Assembly (NCBI RefSeq): GCF_030146175.1
Contig: NZ_JASLCE010000043.1
Span: forward strand, 42,092-106,091
Direction of reading: 5' to 3'
Length of the DNA stretch: 64,000 nt
DNA from: Flavobacterium sp.
GTDB taxonomy: Bacteria; Bacteroidota; Bacteroidia; Flavobacteriales; Flavobacteriaceae
Position 1 is the first letter of the stretch. Each line of letters starts with the position of its first letter. Position numbers and translations under genes: made by a program. The notes beneath the pieces were generated by a model. The model saw only the letters and a program-made list of their open reading frames with translations. It was not told the DNA's origin and ran no database searches. This document shows, piece by piece, positions 49,794 to 57,419 of the stretch.

Positions 49794-50363
49794 CTATGAT
49801 TTTACTGTAGCCAAATAATCGACAATAACGTCTTTTTGGGTTAAATCAATAATCCGTTTTTCATACCAGTCGACTAAAACCAGTTGCGGATCTACACCAA
49901 TAGCATACAGAAAATCGATCATCCCGGAATTGTCGGTCGTCGTTGTTATATCAGTATCAAACGTATCGAACCATAAATAGGTTATAGTAGTCGTTTCAGC
50001 ATATAAAAAAATGGCAAAGTTGTGATAAACAAAACAACTCGCATTTTGAATGGTATTTCGATACGACTTAAACGTACTGCTTTTTACAAAATCAGGTTCG
50101 GCACAGGGTACAAAACCATGGTTGATCAATTTTGTAGTCAAATCGGATACCATAATCGTTAAATCGGATGTGGGAACAGGTCGGTTACCGCCAATAGGAC
50201 GCGTAGTAAAATACTGTTCACTTTCCGGAACCATTTCCCAGGAATTGCGTTCTTCGTCTTCTAATGCTGTCAATAGTGTAAAAGCCTCATTTATAAAACG
50301 GACATTATTAACCGAAGTAAACTCATAACATAAAAAAGAATCCTCATAAAAATAGGGCTCCAT
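49794..50363 (-). CDS. Hypothetical cytoplasmic protein
   Basis: A 189-residue protein of unknown function, if started at the ATG at 50363 (MEPYFYEDSFLCYEF); an ATG at 50399 would add 12 residues. There is no signal peptide or membrane segment. It is mixed alpha/beta with hydrophobic strands (ASCFVYHNFAIFLYAETTTITYLWFDTFD) and an acidic C-terminus. The style resembles small immunity-type or phage-encoded proteins, but I recognise no family. It lies within the ~1 kb bounded by the 138-bp direct repeats, so it may have arrived with that duplication. Confidence 0.5.
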   Translation of the reverse strand: MEPYFYEDSFLCYEFTSVNNVRFINEAFTLLTALEDEERNSWEMVPESEQYFTTRPIGGNRPVPTSDLTIMVSDLTTKLINHGFVPCAEPDFVKSSTFKSYRNTIQNASCFVYHNFAIFLYAETTTITYLWFDTFDTDITTTTDNSGMIDFLYAIGVDPQLVLVDWYEKRIIDLTQKDVIVDYLATVKS

Positions 50364-50439
50364 GGGCGTTGTTTTTGCGATAGTTAACAAAGCTATCAAA
50401 AGTAAGTGATCAAAAATAAAAATTCTTTGATGTTACGTT

Positions 50440-50477
50440 TTTCCGTAAAGGAAATGCTGGTTTATTGTGGTTCTTTG
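50440..50477 (+). promoter_or_regulatory. Putative promoter/operator of the 49-aa gene (shared design with 51726-51763)
   Basis: The palindrome TTTCC-GTAAA-GGAAA (50440-50454) is followed 16 bp later by TTCTTTG (50471-50477), 30 bp before the ATG at 50508. The same order and spacing recur before the 46-aa gene at 51795. Confidence 0.5.
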
Positions 50478-50507
50478 CGATGAATCATAACGTAATAAAG
50501 GAACATC

Positions 50508-50657
50508 ATGGCATATCGAAAAGGCTATTTTAAAAAAGACGGAACCTATGTACAGGGGCATTTTACAAATCATCACAGAAGGAGTTATAAAGGCGGAAAT
50601 GGCTGTATGATTTTAATTGTACCGGCACTTCTGATGCTGCTATTTTACGTGTTATAG
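50508..50657 (+). CDS. Small protein with C-terminal membrane segment
   Basis: A 49-residue protein: MAYRKGYFKKDGTYVQGHF, then THHRR-like basic residues, GGNGC and a hydrophobic tail (MILIVPALLMLLFYVL). The KGYFKKDGTYVQGHF phrase resembles a short conserved module seen in small Bacteroidota proteins, so I think it is real. It is probably a tail-anchored or small inner-membrane protein with a basic cytoplasmic part. It lies between the two 138-bp direct repeats and shares upstream architecture with the 46-aa gene at 51795. Function unknown. Confidence 0.65.
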   Translation: MAYRKGYFKKDGTYVQGHFTNHHRRSYKGGNGCMILIVPALLMLLFYVL

Positions 50658-50717
50658 GTTATTTTGGTGGTTTGTTTACACTGATCTGGTAGTGTGGATT
50701 TGATAGCGGATTTGATG

Positions 50718-50855
50718 GCGCGGATTTATAATCCGTGCTAATAAAACGAATCTTAAACGTTTTACACCTGACAGGTTTCCAAAACCTGTCAGGTGTTTAT
50801 TTAAAAAGTTAGATTGATCAAATATTATTTATTCTCGGCTACATATTCGAGTATA
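50718..50855. repeat. 138-bp direct repeat, copy 2 (overlaps the XRE gene 3' end)
   Basis: Same length as 49564-49701 with about eight substitutions. Includes a REP arm (to 50738), the palindrome at 50764-50796 and the last ten codons of the XRE gene. This is likely the parental copy because the gene is intact here. Confidence 0.9.
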
Positions 50856-51037
50856 TCTCCGGGCTGACAGTCTAAGGCTTTACAAACGGCTTCCAGTGTC
50901 GAAAAGCGAATTGCCTTTGCCTTTCCTGTTTTTAAAATGGAAAGATTGGAAAGGGTCAGATCGACTTTTTCGGAAAGCTCATTCAGCGACATCTTTCGCT
51001 TGGCCATCATAACATCTAAGTTTACTATTATCGGCAT
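50825..51037 (-). CDS. XRE/Cro-type helix-turn-helix regulator
   Basis: A 70-residue single-domain regulator of the HTH_26 (YozG-like) type: MPIIVNLDVMMAKRKMSLNELSEKVDLTLSNLSILKTGKAKAIRFSTLEAVCKALDCQPGDILEYVAENK-stop. Helices 2-3 are SLNELSEKVDLTLSNLSILKTG, and LEAVCKALDCQPGDIL is the typical closing segment. It starts 3 bp after the DUF2975 gene, a pairing common in Firmicutes and Bacteroidota, where the regulator probably controls the membrane protein's operon. Its 3' end is duplicated 1.1 kb away. Confidence 0.9.
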   Translation of the reverse strand: MPIIVNLDVMMAKRKMSLNELSEKVDLTLSNLSILKTGKAKAIRFSTLEAVCKALDCQPGDILEYVAENK

Positions 51038-51040
51038 ATA

Positions 51041-51598
51041 TTATATCGTTAAATCGTTTTCATTCTGAATTTCGATACCGCGTTTTACGATTTGAGCAAT
51101 TACAAACAGGATCACGGCCATAAAGAGCCATACATCGGCACCATCGATATTTAAGATACGCAAGTTAGGAATTCCGGCACCTTGTTGGGTAAGCCATTCG
51201 GAATAATGTAGGCCGTAATACGAAAACAAACCGATGCCCAAAGCCAGATAAGCTATGTTTAGAATAAATTGGCGTAAGGCACTACTAAAAGGATTGGCAA
51301 TGTTTAATTTTTTGTCGACAAACAGTTTTACGATCAGATAAAACAATATTGCTTTTAATACGGCTACGATGGTCATAATAATGGTGATAACAGCAAAATG
51401 ACCTCGGTCTGATTTAAAAAGACCGGATAAATAATCGGCTCCCTCCCAAAAGTTGTGTACGCCATCCGGGTTGATAAAAAGTGAAATAATAGTGTTTACG
51501 GCAATGCCGCCCGCTTCTACACATAAGCCGATAAAAATGATCCAGGAAAATACCTGTAGTACTTTCAATATCTGGTTGGTGGTGATTTTAATTTCCAT
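51041..51598 (-). CDS. DUF2975 membrane protein
   Basis: A 185-residue membrane protein with four transmembrane segments (QVFSWIIFIGLCVEAGGIAVNTII, HFAVITIIMTIVAVLKAILFYLIVKL, FILNIAYLALGIGLFSYYGL, VWLFMAVILFVIAQIVKRG). The KAILFYLIVKLF...NPFS and FVIAQIVKRGIEIQNENDLTI phrases are DUF2975 signatures, including the late RG-E-QNENDLTI tail. It forms a two-gene operon with the downstream XRE regulator. Function unknown. The upstream gap 51599-51725 is AT-rich and has no clear promoter. Confidence 0.88.
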   Translation of the reverse strand: MEIKITTNQILKVLQVFSWIIFIGLCVEAGGIAVNTIISLFINPDGVHNFWEGADYLSGLFKSDRGHFAVITIIMTIVAVLKAILFYLIVKLFVDKKLNIANPFSSALRQFILNIAYLALGIGLFSYYGLHYSEWLTQQGAGIPNLRILNIDGADVWLFMAVILFVIAQIVKRGIEIQNENDLTI

Positions 51599-51725
51599 AA
51601 GATGATGATGATTTAAAATTTACAAGACAAATATCAGTAAAAATTTATTGAAAAACAATAAAAATAAATTGAAATACAAAATATTTGTACGTTGAGGTTT
51701 AAAATGAAATATTCTTATTTCCGGT

Positions 51726-51763
51726 TTTCCGTAAGGAAATCGCGGCTTGCGGACTGTTATTTG
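51726..51763 (+). promoter_or_regulatory. Putative promoter/operator of the 46-aa gene
   Basis: TTTCC-GTAA-GGAAA (51726-51739), a 17-bp gap and TTATTTG (51757-51763), 31 bp before the ATG at 51795. Matches the layout at 50440-50477. Confidence 0.5.
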
Positions 51764-51794
51764 CGGGTAATTACAAATAATAAATAAGTAGATT

Positions 51795-51935
51795 ATGGAA
51801 ACGATTAAGGTGATTAAAACCGGCCCAAAAAGACAAACGAGTAAAGGAAAAGACGACAAACGGCAACGGGTTACACCGGACAACAAGCCAAAACACCCAA
51901 CCTTAAAACCGCATAAGCATAAACGTAATGACTAA
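51795..51935 (+). CDS. Small basic protein of unknown function
   Basis: A 46-residue, very basic and polar protein (METIKVIKTGPKRQTSKGK, then DDKRQRVTPDN and KPKHPTLKPHKHKRND). There are no hydrophobic segments. The high Lys/Arg/His content suggests nucleic-acid binding or disorder. The open frame is flanked by a shared promoter-like element upstream and a terminator downstream (51950-51978), which supports it as a real gene although I know no family for it. Confidence 0.6.
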   Translation: METIKVIKTGPKRQTSKGKDDKRQRVTPDNKPKHPTLKPHKHKRND

Positions 51936-51949
51936 CGGTATTAAAAAAG

Positions 51950-51978
51950 AACGGAGTCTGATAAAGACTCCGTTTTTG
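51950..51978. terminator. Bidirectional terminator
   Basis: ACGGAGTCT and AGACTCCGT pair around GATAA, with A-rich and T-rich flanks. It serves the 46-aa gene and the convergent NAD(P)-binding protein gene. Confidence 0.9.
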
Positions 51979-51979
51979 A

Positions 51980-52621
51980 TTATTGATCAAAGCTATATAG
52001 AAAGGGAGCTTGTCGTATAAAACGAGATTGCTCCATTTCCTGTAGCACAAAATCGGCCAGATCGGTAGCACTGATAAAATCACCGGGACAATCGATCAAA
52101 GACGTATGATACGAAAACGATTCGTTGGTTTGCCGGATTAAAGGCAGCCGAATCATCGTCCAGTCCAGATCACTTTGTGCGAGTAATTCGTATTCCTTTT
52201 GTTTGTCATATGTGGTTTCTGGGAAATGATCATACATCCATTGAGTGGCCATTTGTACTGTATCATTTTTAGCATCGGTTGGTGTGTTTACATTTAATCC
52301 GGTTGTTACAATATAACGTGACAATTTATAGTGGCGCATGGCTTTTATAATATGACCGGTTGCGGTACTAAAAATAGTAGGTTCGCCTTTGGGCTGTCCA
52401 AGTGTACTCACCACTATATCACAGTCCTGTAACAGAAGCAATACCGATTCAAAATTGCGGGCATCGCCTTTTACAATTTCAAGCAAAGGATTTTGAGTGT
52501 CAAAATTTTCAGGACTTCGAAGTAGTAAGGTTACGGAAAACCCTTTTTTAAGGAGTTGTTGTACAAGGTGTTTACCGGATTTTCCGGTGCCACCAATTAC
52601 GGCAATTTTTATAGTTTTCAT
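51980..52621 (-). CDS. NAD(P)-binding oxidoreductase (atypical SDR, NmrA-like)
   Basis: A 213-residue Rossmann protein. The nucleotide-binding loop is IAVIGGTGKSGKHLVQQLLKKGFSVTLLLRSPEN (residues 6-39; GGTGxxG with an Arg favouring NADPH). It continues with LEIVKGDARNFESV, CDIVVSTLGQPKGE, YIVTTGLNVNT and LDWTMIRLPLI, the layout of NAD(P)H-binding/flavin-reductase-like atypical SDRs. No canonical YxxxK is obvious, as is usual for this subgroup. It may reduce flavins or quinones or act as redox sensor. It is monocistronic; 52622-52766 downstream of the promoter side holds nothing identifiable. Confidence 0.85.
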   Translation of the reverse strand: MKTIKIAVIGGTGKSGKHLVQQLLKKGFSVTLLLRSPENFDTQNPLLEIVKGDARNFESVLLLLQDCDIVVSTLGQPKGEPTIFSTATGHIIKAMRHYKLSRYIVTTGLNVNTPTDAKNDTVQMATQWMYDHFPETTYDKQKEYELLAQSDLDWTMIRLPLIRQTNESFSYHTSLIDCPGDFISATDLADFVLQEMEQSRFIRQAPFLYSFDQ

Positions 52622-52766
52622 TGCGATTGTTTTATAAAATTAGAGAATAAAATACCGGGACTCCATTTGGAATCCGGATGTTCAGGAAGCGTTCCTAAAC
52701 CGGGATTGTTATTTTATAAAACAATTCGAATACGGCTAAGATACAAAAAAGGAAGTATAAAAGCGG

Positions 52767-53741
52767 CTAATTTTTAAACTCGGAACCGATGCTGTTGCTA
52801 AGGTCATAAAGCAACCACTGTTTTTCCAGTACGGCATTTTTTTCATTTTTTAGCAATCGGATAAAATCGGAAACCCCTACCGGTTCATTACCATTACCGT
52901 GAATAAGGACAATACTTCCGGAAGTCGCCAATTGTCCTTTTGCAAGCCAGGCATCACTACCAATTGGAATCAGTCCGTAATCGGTTACAAGGCCAACGAC
53001 TTTGTTGTTGGACACCAGTCCGGGAAAACGGAAAAATACCGAGGGGATAAGTCCTTGTTCGAGCATCACAATCTCATTTTGTACTATTTCGTAGTTAATA
53101 TCGGTACCGGGTTTAAGTAGGAAATTCTCCTGTAGGGGGAATTTAGGATCATAAAAATGACTATAGGTATGGTTGACCCAGGTAATACGGATCGCATTAT
53201 TCTTTTCGAGTTGTAGCAACCATCGGATGTCGTCGCGATGGTTTTCCAGAAAATGTCCGGATAAGGAAAGTGCTACCGGAACCGGTTTTTCAATGGTACC
53301 AAATGCAGCCATAAGATCGGTAAAAATGTTCCGATCCAACGGTTTGTGCGACGGACAAAGGTCGATGGTTAATGTAATTCCTTTTTCTTTCGGATAACCG
53401 TGGATAATACCTGCATCCTGTAACGAAAAGGATTGTGAGGAGGCATATTGCAAGGCTTTTAGATAGGGTGTGTTCTTAAATTGTTTTTTCAGTGTTTCCC
53501 AGGAAACGGTTTGTACTTGTAATGCGGTAGCAGGTACAATCCGGGTTTCGAGCGTCGTACAATTAACGGTTAGATATTGCAGTTGTCCGTTTTGTTGAAA
53601 ACGTCTTAAAACGATCATATCTTCCCGGTTGAATTGTCCGTAGCCGGTGTAGCGCGTATATTGAAGAATATCAGCTTGCGCATTCGCAAAGGAAGCAAAC
53701 AAGCATAGTAACGTTAGAAATACATGTTTTAATGACATCAC
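52767..53741 (-). CDS. Secreted polysaccharide deacetylase-like (NodB-fold) protein
   Basis: A 324-residue protein with signal peptide (MMSLKHVFLTLLCLFASFANAQ). The NodB-homology barrel is visible: ITLTIDLCPSHKPLDRNIFTDL near 126-147 in place of the TFDDG motif, the metal-binding HxxxH in ITWVNHTYSHFYD near 188-200, FFRFPG near 236 (RxPxG), and the closing GSIVLIHGNGN near 278. The second Asp of motif 1 is replaced (TIDLC), so catalysis may be altered. It is predicted to act in the periplasm or outside, on a carbohydrate. It is divergent from the AraC gene. Confidence 0.78.
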   Translation of the reverse strand: MMSLKHVFLTLLCLFASFANAQADILQYTRYTGYGQFNREDMIVLRRFQQNGQLQYLTVNCTTLETRIVPATALQVQTVSWETLKKQFKNTPYLKALQYASSQSFSLQDAGIIHGYPKEKGITLTIDLCPSHKPLDRNIFTDLMAAFGTIEKPVPVALSLSGHFLENHRDDIRWLLQLEKNNAIRITWVNHTYSHFYDPKFPLQENFLLKPGTDINYEIVQNEIVMLEQGLIPSVFFRFPGLVSNNKVVGLVTDYGLIPIGSDAWLAKGQLATSGSIVLIHGNGNEPVGVSDFIRLLKNEKNAVLEKQWLLYDLSNSIGSEFKN

Positions 53742-53851
53742 AGGCTATTTTAAACAGTACTGAAAGTACTAAATTCAACGGAATTTCGGTTAGGAATACT
53801 AAAATTAACGTATTTTATTGCAATCCGATATCGGGATTTTTTAGATAATTT

Positions 53852-53859
53852 TACTTTTG
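53852..53859 (+). promoter_or_regulatory. -7 box for the first AraC gene
   Basis: TACTTTTG matches TAnnTTTG, 16 bp before the ATG at 53876. Confidence 0.6.
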
Positions 53860-53875
53860 TATAAATTAAGAAGGT

Positions 53876-54736
53876 ATGGACAAAAAAGAAAAACCTTTCG
53901 ATATACCGGCATTTTTAGATTATATCCGTATCGAAGGAACCAAAGATAAGCAGTTACACGTAGCCGAATACGATACGAATAGTGCCTTATTGCTGGAATC
54001 CACACCCATTGGAATCGATTTCTACCTTTTGGCAATCAAAACCAATCCGGATATCCAGCCACCGGAGGGGATGTCGGATGCATATGCCTATTTTGATAGT
54101 CCTGATAAGATATTGAAATGGAACTACTCTTCGGCACTGGCCGGTTATAATATACTCATCAGTTCAGAATTACTCGGAAAGCAGGCCAAAGCGTATAATT
54201 TTATGCACTATAACAATCACGAAGCGTTGTACCTTATGCCGGACGAAAAAGATACTTTGCTGGATTTGTTCCGAAAAGCGCATACCGAATACCGGAAGGA
54301 AGCGTTTTCAAAAGATATTATCGTGTCCTATGCCGCATTGATTCTGTCGTATGTACAGGTCTTTTATAACCGGCAGTTCGAATCCCGTCGCAGTATTTAT
54401 AATAAAGTGGTGACGGATTTCTACGAGCAGCTGGATACGTATTTTTCGATTGCGAATGAACGTTTGCTGGTGTTGCCATCGGTAACTTATTTTGCCGAAA
54501 AAGCTAATTTGACTTCCAATTATTTCGGAGATGTGATCAAGCATTTTACCGGCAATTCCCCACAGGATCATATTCAGGAGTATATAATACGATTAGCCAA
54601 AAACAGACTACGGGAGACAAATTTGACAGTGAGTGAAATTGCGTATAGTCTAGGATTCGAATATCCGACGTATTTCACTCGTTTTTTCCGAAAAGAAACC
54701 GGAGTTACACCTACCGTTTTTCGCAATCAGCTATAA
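53876..54736 (+). CDS. AraC-family transcriptional regulator (first of two paralogues)
   Basis: A 286-residue regulator. The N-terminal ~165 residues form a cupin-like sensing region (LHVAEYDTNSALLLESTPIGIDFYLLAIK, MHYNNHEALYLMPDEKDTLLDLF). The C-terminal ~100 residues form the double HTH: LPSVTYFAEKANLTSNYFGDVIKHFTGNSPQDHIQEYIIRLAKNRLRETNLTVSEIAYSLGFEYPTYFTRFFRKETGVTPTVFR, with the usual AraC signature. It is strongly similar to the next gene and probably arose with it by tandem duplication. Likely target: the flavodoxin/hydrolase genes downstream (inferred from position). Confidence 0.88.
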   Translation: MDKKEKPFDIPAFLDYIRIEGTKDKQLHVAEYDTNSALLLESTPIGIDFYLLAIKTNPDIQPPEGMSDAYAYFDSPDKILKWNYSSALAGYNILISSELLGKQAKAYNFMHYNNHEALYLMPDEKDTLLDLFRKAHTEYRKEAFSKDIIVSYAALILSYVQVFYNRQFESRRSIYNKVVTDFYEQLDTYFSIANERLLVLPSVTYFAEKANLTSNYFGDVIKHFTGNSPQDHIQEYIIRLAKNRLRETNLTVSEIAYSLGFEYPTYFTRFFRKETGVTPTVFRNQL

Positions 54737-54822
54737 TTCACAAAAAATACTTTCCGACGTCAATCGGTAATTTGTTTCAGAATTCAAATGATTTGTATCA
54801 TATTCAAAATGGAGTAGTGTTC

Positions 54823-54830
54823 TAATTTTG
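54823..54830 (+). promoter_or_regulatory. -7 box for the second AraC gene
   Basis: TAATTTTG matches TAnnTTTG, 22 bp before the TTG at 54853. Confidence 0.55.
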
Positions 54831-54852
54831 TATGATAAAGGAATAAAACCAG

Positions 54853-55731
54853 TTGACATTGAAAGCGTTATATGATATTCCGGGTTTTGCCCGGTATGTT
54901 AACATAGGCAACCTGCGAAGCAAAGCCCTGCATATCTGCCGTTACGACGGGCAGGAGGATCTCTTGTATCGCTCGGATCCAGTTACAATCGACTTTTATT
55001 TTTTGTCGGTTAAGTCAACGGTGGATAAAAAAGTCGTAAATCCCGTTTCCGCTTCAAACGAAGCAGGGACTTATTTGTACCTGGATGGTCCCGGAAATAC
55101 CTTGGAATGGGATTTGGAGCCTCCGGTTTCGGGCTATAGTATTATGGTGAGTGCTCAATACCTCGGCAACTATGTAAAAGGCTATCGTTTTATGCATTAC
55201 AACAACCATGAAGCCCTTTTTCTGACGCGTGAGGAGGAACAGGTTTTATTGGATCTGTTTGATAAGGCGTATAGCGAATTTCAAAAAGAACAGTTTTATA
55301 AAAATGTGCTGGTTTCTTATATCGTATTAATTCTAACGTATGTACAGCACTTATATGCCCGGCAGTTTGATTCCCGTAGTTCCGTATATCTGGAGGTTGT
55401 AGATGATTTCAATAAAAATATAGAAGCGTATTTTCGGGAGGATACAATACTAACGAATCGGTCGTTTACGGCTTATTTTGCTCAGAAAGCGAATCTGACG
55501 CCCGATTATTTCAGTGATCTGATACAACATTTTACCGGGATAACGCCAACGGATCATATCCAAAAGTATAGGATCCAAAAGGCCAAAAGAAAACTAAAGC
55601 ATACAACGATCCCCATCTGCGAAATAGCCAATACACTCGGTTTTCCGTCTCCGACTAATTTTTCCCGTTTTTTCAAAAAGAAAGCCGGAATTTCTCCCAG
55701 GGCATACCGCAAGCAAACCGTGATATCATAA
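54853..55731 (+). CDS. AraC-family transcriptional regulator (second paralogue)
   Basis: A 292-residue protein with a TTG start (54853, or TTG at 54859). It is collinear with the preceding gene: FARYVNIGNLRSKALHICRYDG, MHYNNHEALFLTREEEQVLLDLFDKAYSEF, SYIVLILTYVQHLYARQFDSRSSVY, and the AraC domain FTAYFAQKANLTPDYFSDLIQHFTGITPTDHIQKYRIQKAKRKLKHTTIPICEIANTLGFPSPTNFSRFFKKKAGISPRAYR. It is followed 17 bp later by the flavodoxin gene, so it is probably co-transcribed with it and acts as its activator. Having its own -7 box separates it from the first AraC gene. Confidence 0.87.
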   Translation: MTLKALYDIPGFARYVNIGNLRSKALHICRYDGQEDLLYRSDPVTIDFYFLSVKSTVDKKVVNPVSASNEAGTYLYLDGPGNTLEWDLEPPVSGYSIMVSAQYLGNYVKGYRFMHYNNHEALFLTREEEQVLLDLFDKAYSEFQKEQFYKNVLVSYIVLILTYVQHLYARQFDSRSSVYLEVVDDFNKNIEAYFREDTILTNRSFTAYFAQKANLTPDYFSDLIQHFTGITPTDHIQKYRIQKAKRKLKHTTIPICEIANTLGFPSPTNFSRFFKKKAGISPRAYRKQTVIS

Positions 55732-55748
55732 TTTTAAATACCATTCCA

Positions 55749-56258
55749 ATGGCTATACAAACAAACCTAATTGACAGCGAAATACTTATTGTGTATTTCT
55801 CGCACACCGGTAGCACCCAACAACTGGCCGGTTATATAAACGAAAAAACCGGAGGTACCAGTATCCGACTCGAACCGGAAATAGAATATCCTACCGATCA
55901 TCAGGCAACAGTAGATTGTATTTCGGTACAGAATAAAGCGAATGTAGTACCGGAATTGAAAAACAAAATCGATAACCTGGATCGGTATAAAGTAGTGTTT
56001 TTAGGTTTTCCGGTTTGGGATAAGCGCCTGCCGCCACCGGTTAGAAGTTTTTTAAAACAATGTAATTTAAAAGGAAAAACAGTATTGCCGTTTCATACCC
56101 ATTCCGGTTTTGGTTCCGGAAACAGTATTCCGGAAATCCGGGAATGGTGTCCCGATGCTGCTATTGGAACACCTTTTCTGGAAAAAGGAGATTTAGTCAC
56201 TACGGCCAAATCAAAAGTAGCGATATGGTTGGAGGAAGTGTTGGAAAAAGTAGACTAA
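55749..56258 (+). CDS. Flavodoxin-like protein
   Basis: A 169-residue protein of the flavodoxin_4 type. The FMN phosphate loop is ILIVYFSHTGSTQQLAGYINEKTGG (residues ~12-36), followed by VVFLGFPVWDKRLPPPVRSFLKQ near 83-105, the typical P-x-W loop over the flavin, and VLPFHTHSGFGSGNSIPEIREWCPDA near 118-143. It would carry electrons or act as an FMN-dependent reductase. It is encoded directly behind the second AraC gene and before a terminator and the two hydrolase genes. The combination suggests an inducible stress or quinone-response set. Confidence 0.88.
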   Translation: MAIQTNLIDSEILIVYFSHTGSTQQLAGYINEKTGGTSIRLEPEIEYPTDHQATVDCISVQNKANVVPELKNKIDNLDRYKVVFLGFPVWDKRLPPPVRSFLKQCNLKGKTVLPFHTHSGFGSGNSIPEIREWCPDAAIGTPFLEKGDLVTTAKSKVAIWLEEVLEKVD

Positions 56259-56281
56259 TACGATTTTCGAGTAAGCATTAT

Positions 56282-56309
56282 AAACCGGTCTTTTGGACCG
56301 GTTTTTTTA
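56282..56309 (+). terminator. Terminator after the flavodoxin gene
   Basis: AAACCGGTC and GACCGGTTT pair around a 5-nt loop, followed by TTTT; 23 bp after the stop. Confidence 0.9.
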
Positions 56310-56468
56310 TAGAAACAAAGAGATAATCGTCTAAAATAGGCTACCTGAAACCCGAAAAAGTAATTTGTTTCAGTATATCCGTAATCTGTTTTCGTACGCT
56401 GTCCCGGATAGTAAAGACATTTGCAGTGTAGGTTTGAAAGACCAAAAAATAAATAAAAAGAAAAAATC

Positions 56469-57386
56469 ATGACACAGCAAAAAGTAAATTTTAAAAACAG
56501 TAACAATGCCGCTATTACTATGGCAGCAGTGATCAACTTTCCGGAAGGATTTAATCCAAATCAGCAATATCCGGCTATTGTGGTGAGTCATCCGGGTGGA
56601 GGAGTAAAAGAACAAACCGCCGGATTGTATGCCCGTAAGCTGGCTGAAAACGGTTATATAACCATTGCTTATGACGCCTCATATCAGGGAGAAAGCACCG
56701 GTGAACCCCGACAGTTGGAAAATCCGTATATCCGTACCGAAGATATCAGCGCGGTAATCGACTATCTGACGACTTTGCCGTATATCGATACGGAAAAAAT
56801 CGGTGCGATGGGAATCTGCGCCGGAGCGGGATATACGGCCAATGCCGCAATTAATGATCATCGGATTAAAGCCGTAGGGATGGTTAGTGCGGTAAATATT
56901 GGTTCGATGTTTCGCAATGGGTGGGAAAACACACAAAAAGAAACCGATGCATTGCCGTATCTGATAGCTGGTTCCAATGCCAGAACAGCTGGTCAACAAG
57001 GATCGATTCAAACTTTTCCGCTGGCACCGGCACGGGAAGAGGACGCGCCTAATGAAGAATTACGCGAGGCCTGGGAATACTACCATACCGATCGTTGTCA
57101 GTACCCGACAGCTCCAGGTTTTGCAACTTCACGTAGCCTGACACAGTTGATCACGTATGATGCCTATAACAAAGCAGAAGCTTATTTAATTCAGCCGATA
57201 CTGGCCGTAGTGGGAAGCAATGCCGGAAGCGCCTGGATGAGTGACGATTTGTTACAAATTGCCGCTACAACCGATAAAAAGAAACATATAGTAGCAGGAG
57301 CCAATCATATGTCGTTATACGATAGGGAAAATTATGTAAGCGAAGCGGTAACTGAGCTAACCGGTTTCTTTCAGCGCGTTTTATAA
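56469..57386 (+). CDS. Dienelactone-hydrolase-like alpha/beta hydrolase with Cys nucleophile (first paralogue)
   Basis: A 305-residue alpha/beta hydrolase without signal peptide. The oxyanion region is AIVVSHPGGGVKEQTAGLYARKLAENGYITIAYDASYQGESTGEPR (near 36-81). The nucleophile elbow is GAMGICAGAGYTAN near 116, with Cys rather than Ser in GxCxG, as in dienelactone hydrolase. The late Asp/His are in VVGSNAGS and VAGANHMSLYDR near 276. This YcjY-like group acts on small esters or thioesters; the natural substrate is unknown. A tandem paralogue follows 33 bp downstream. Confidence 0.85.
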   Translation: MTQQKVNFKNSNNAAITMAAVINFPEGFNPNQQYPAIVVSHPGGGVKEQTAGLYARKLAENGYITIAYDASYQGESTGEPRQLENPYIRTEDISAVIDYLTTLPYIDTEKIGAMGICAGAGYTANAAINDHRIKAVGMVSAVNIGSMFRNGWENTQKETDALPYLIAGSNARTAGQQGSIQTFPLAPAREEDAPNEELREAWEYYHTDRCQYPTAPGFATSRSLTQLITYDAYNKAEAYLIQPILAVVGSNAGSAWMSDDLLQIAATTDKKKHIVAGANHMSLYDRENYVSEAVTELTGFFQRVL

Positions 57387-57419
57387 AACCAATCAAAAAA
57401 ATAATAACAGATTATCAAC

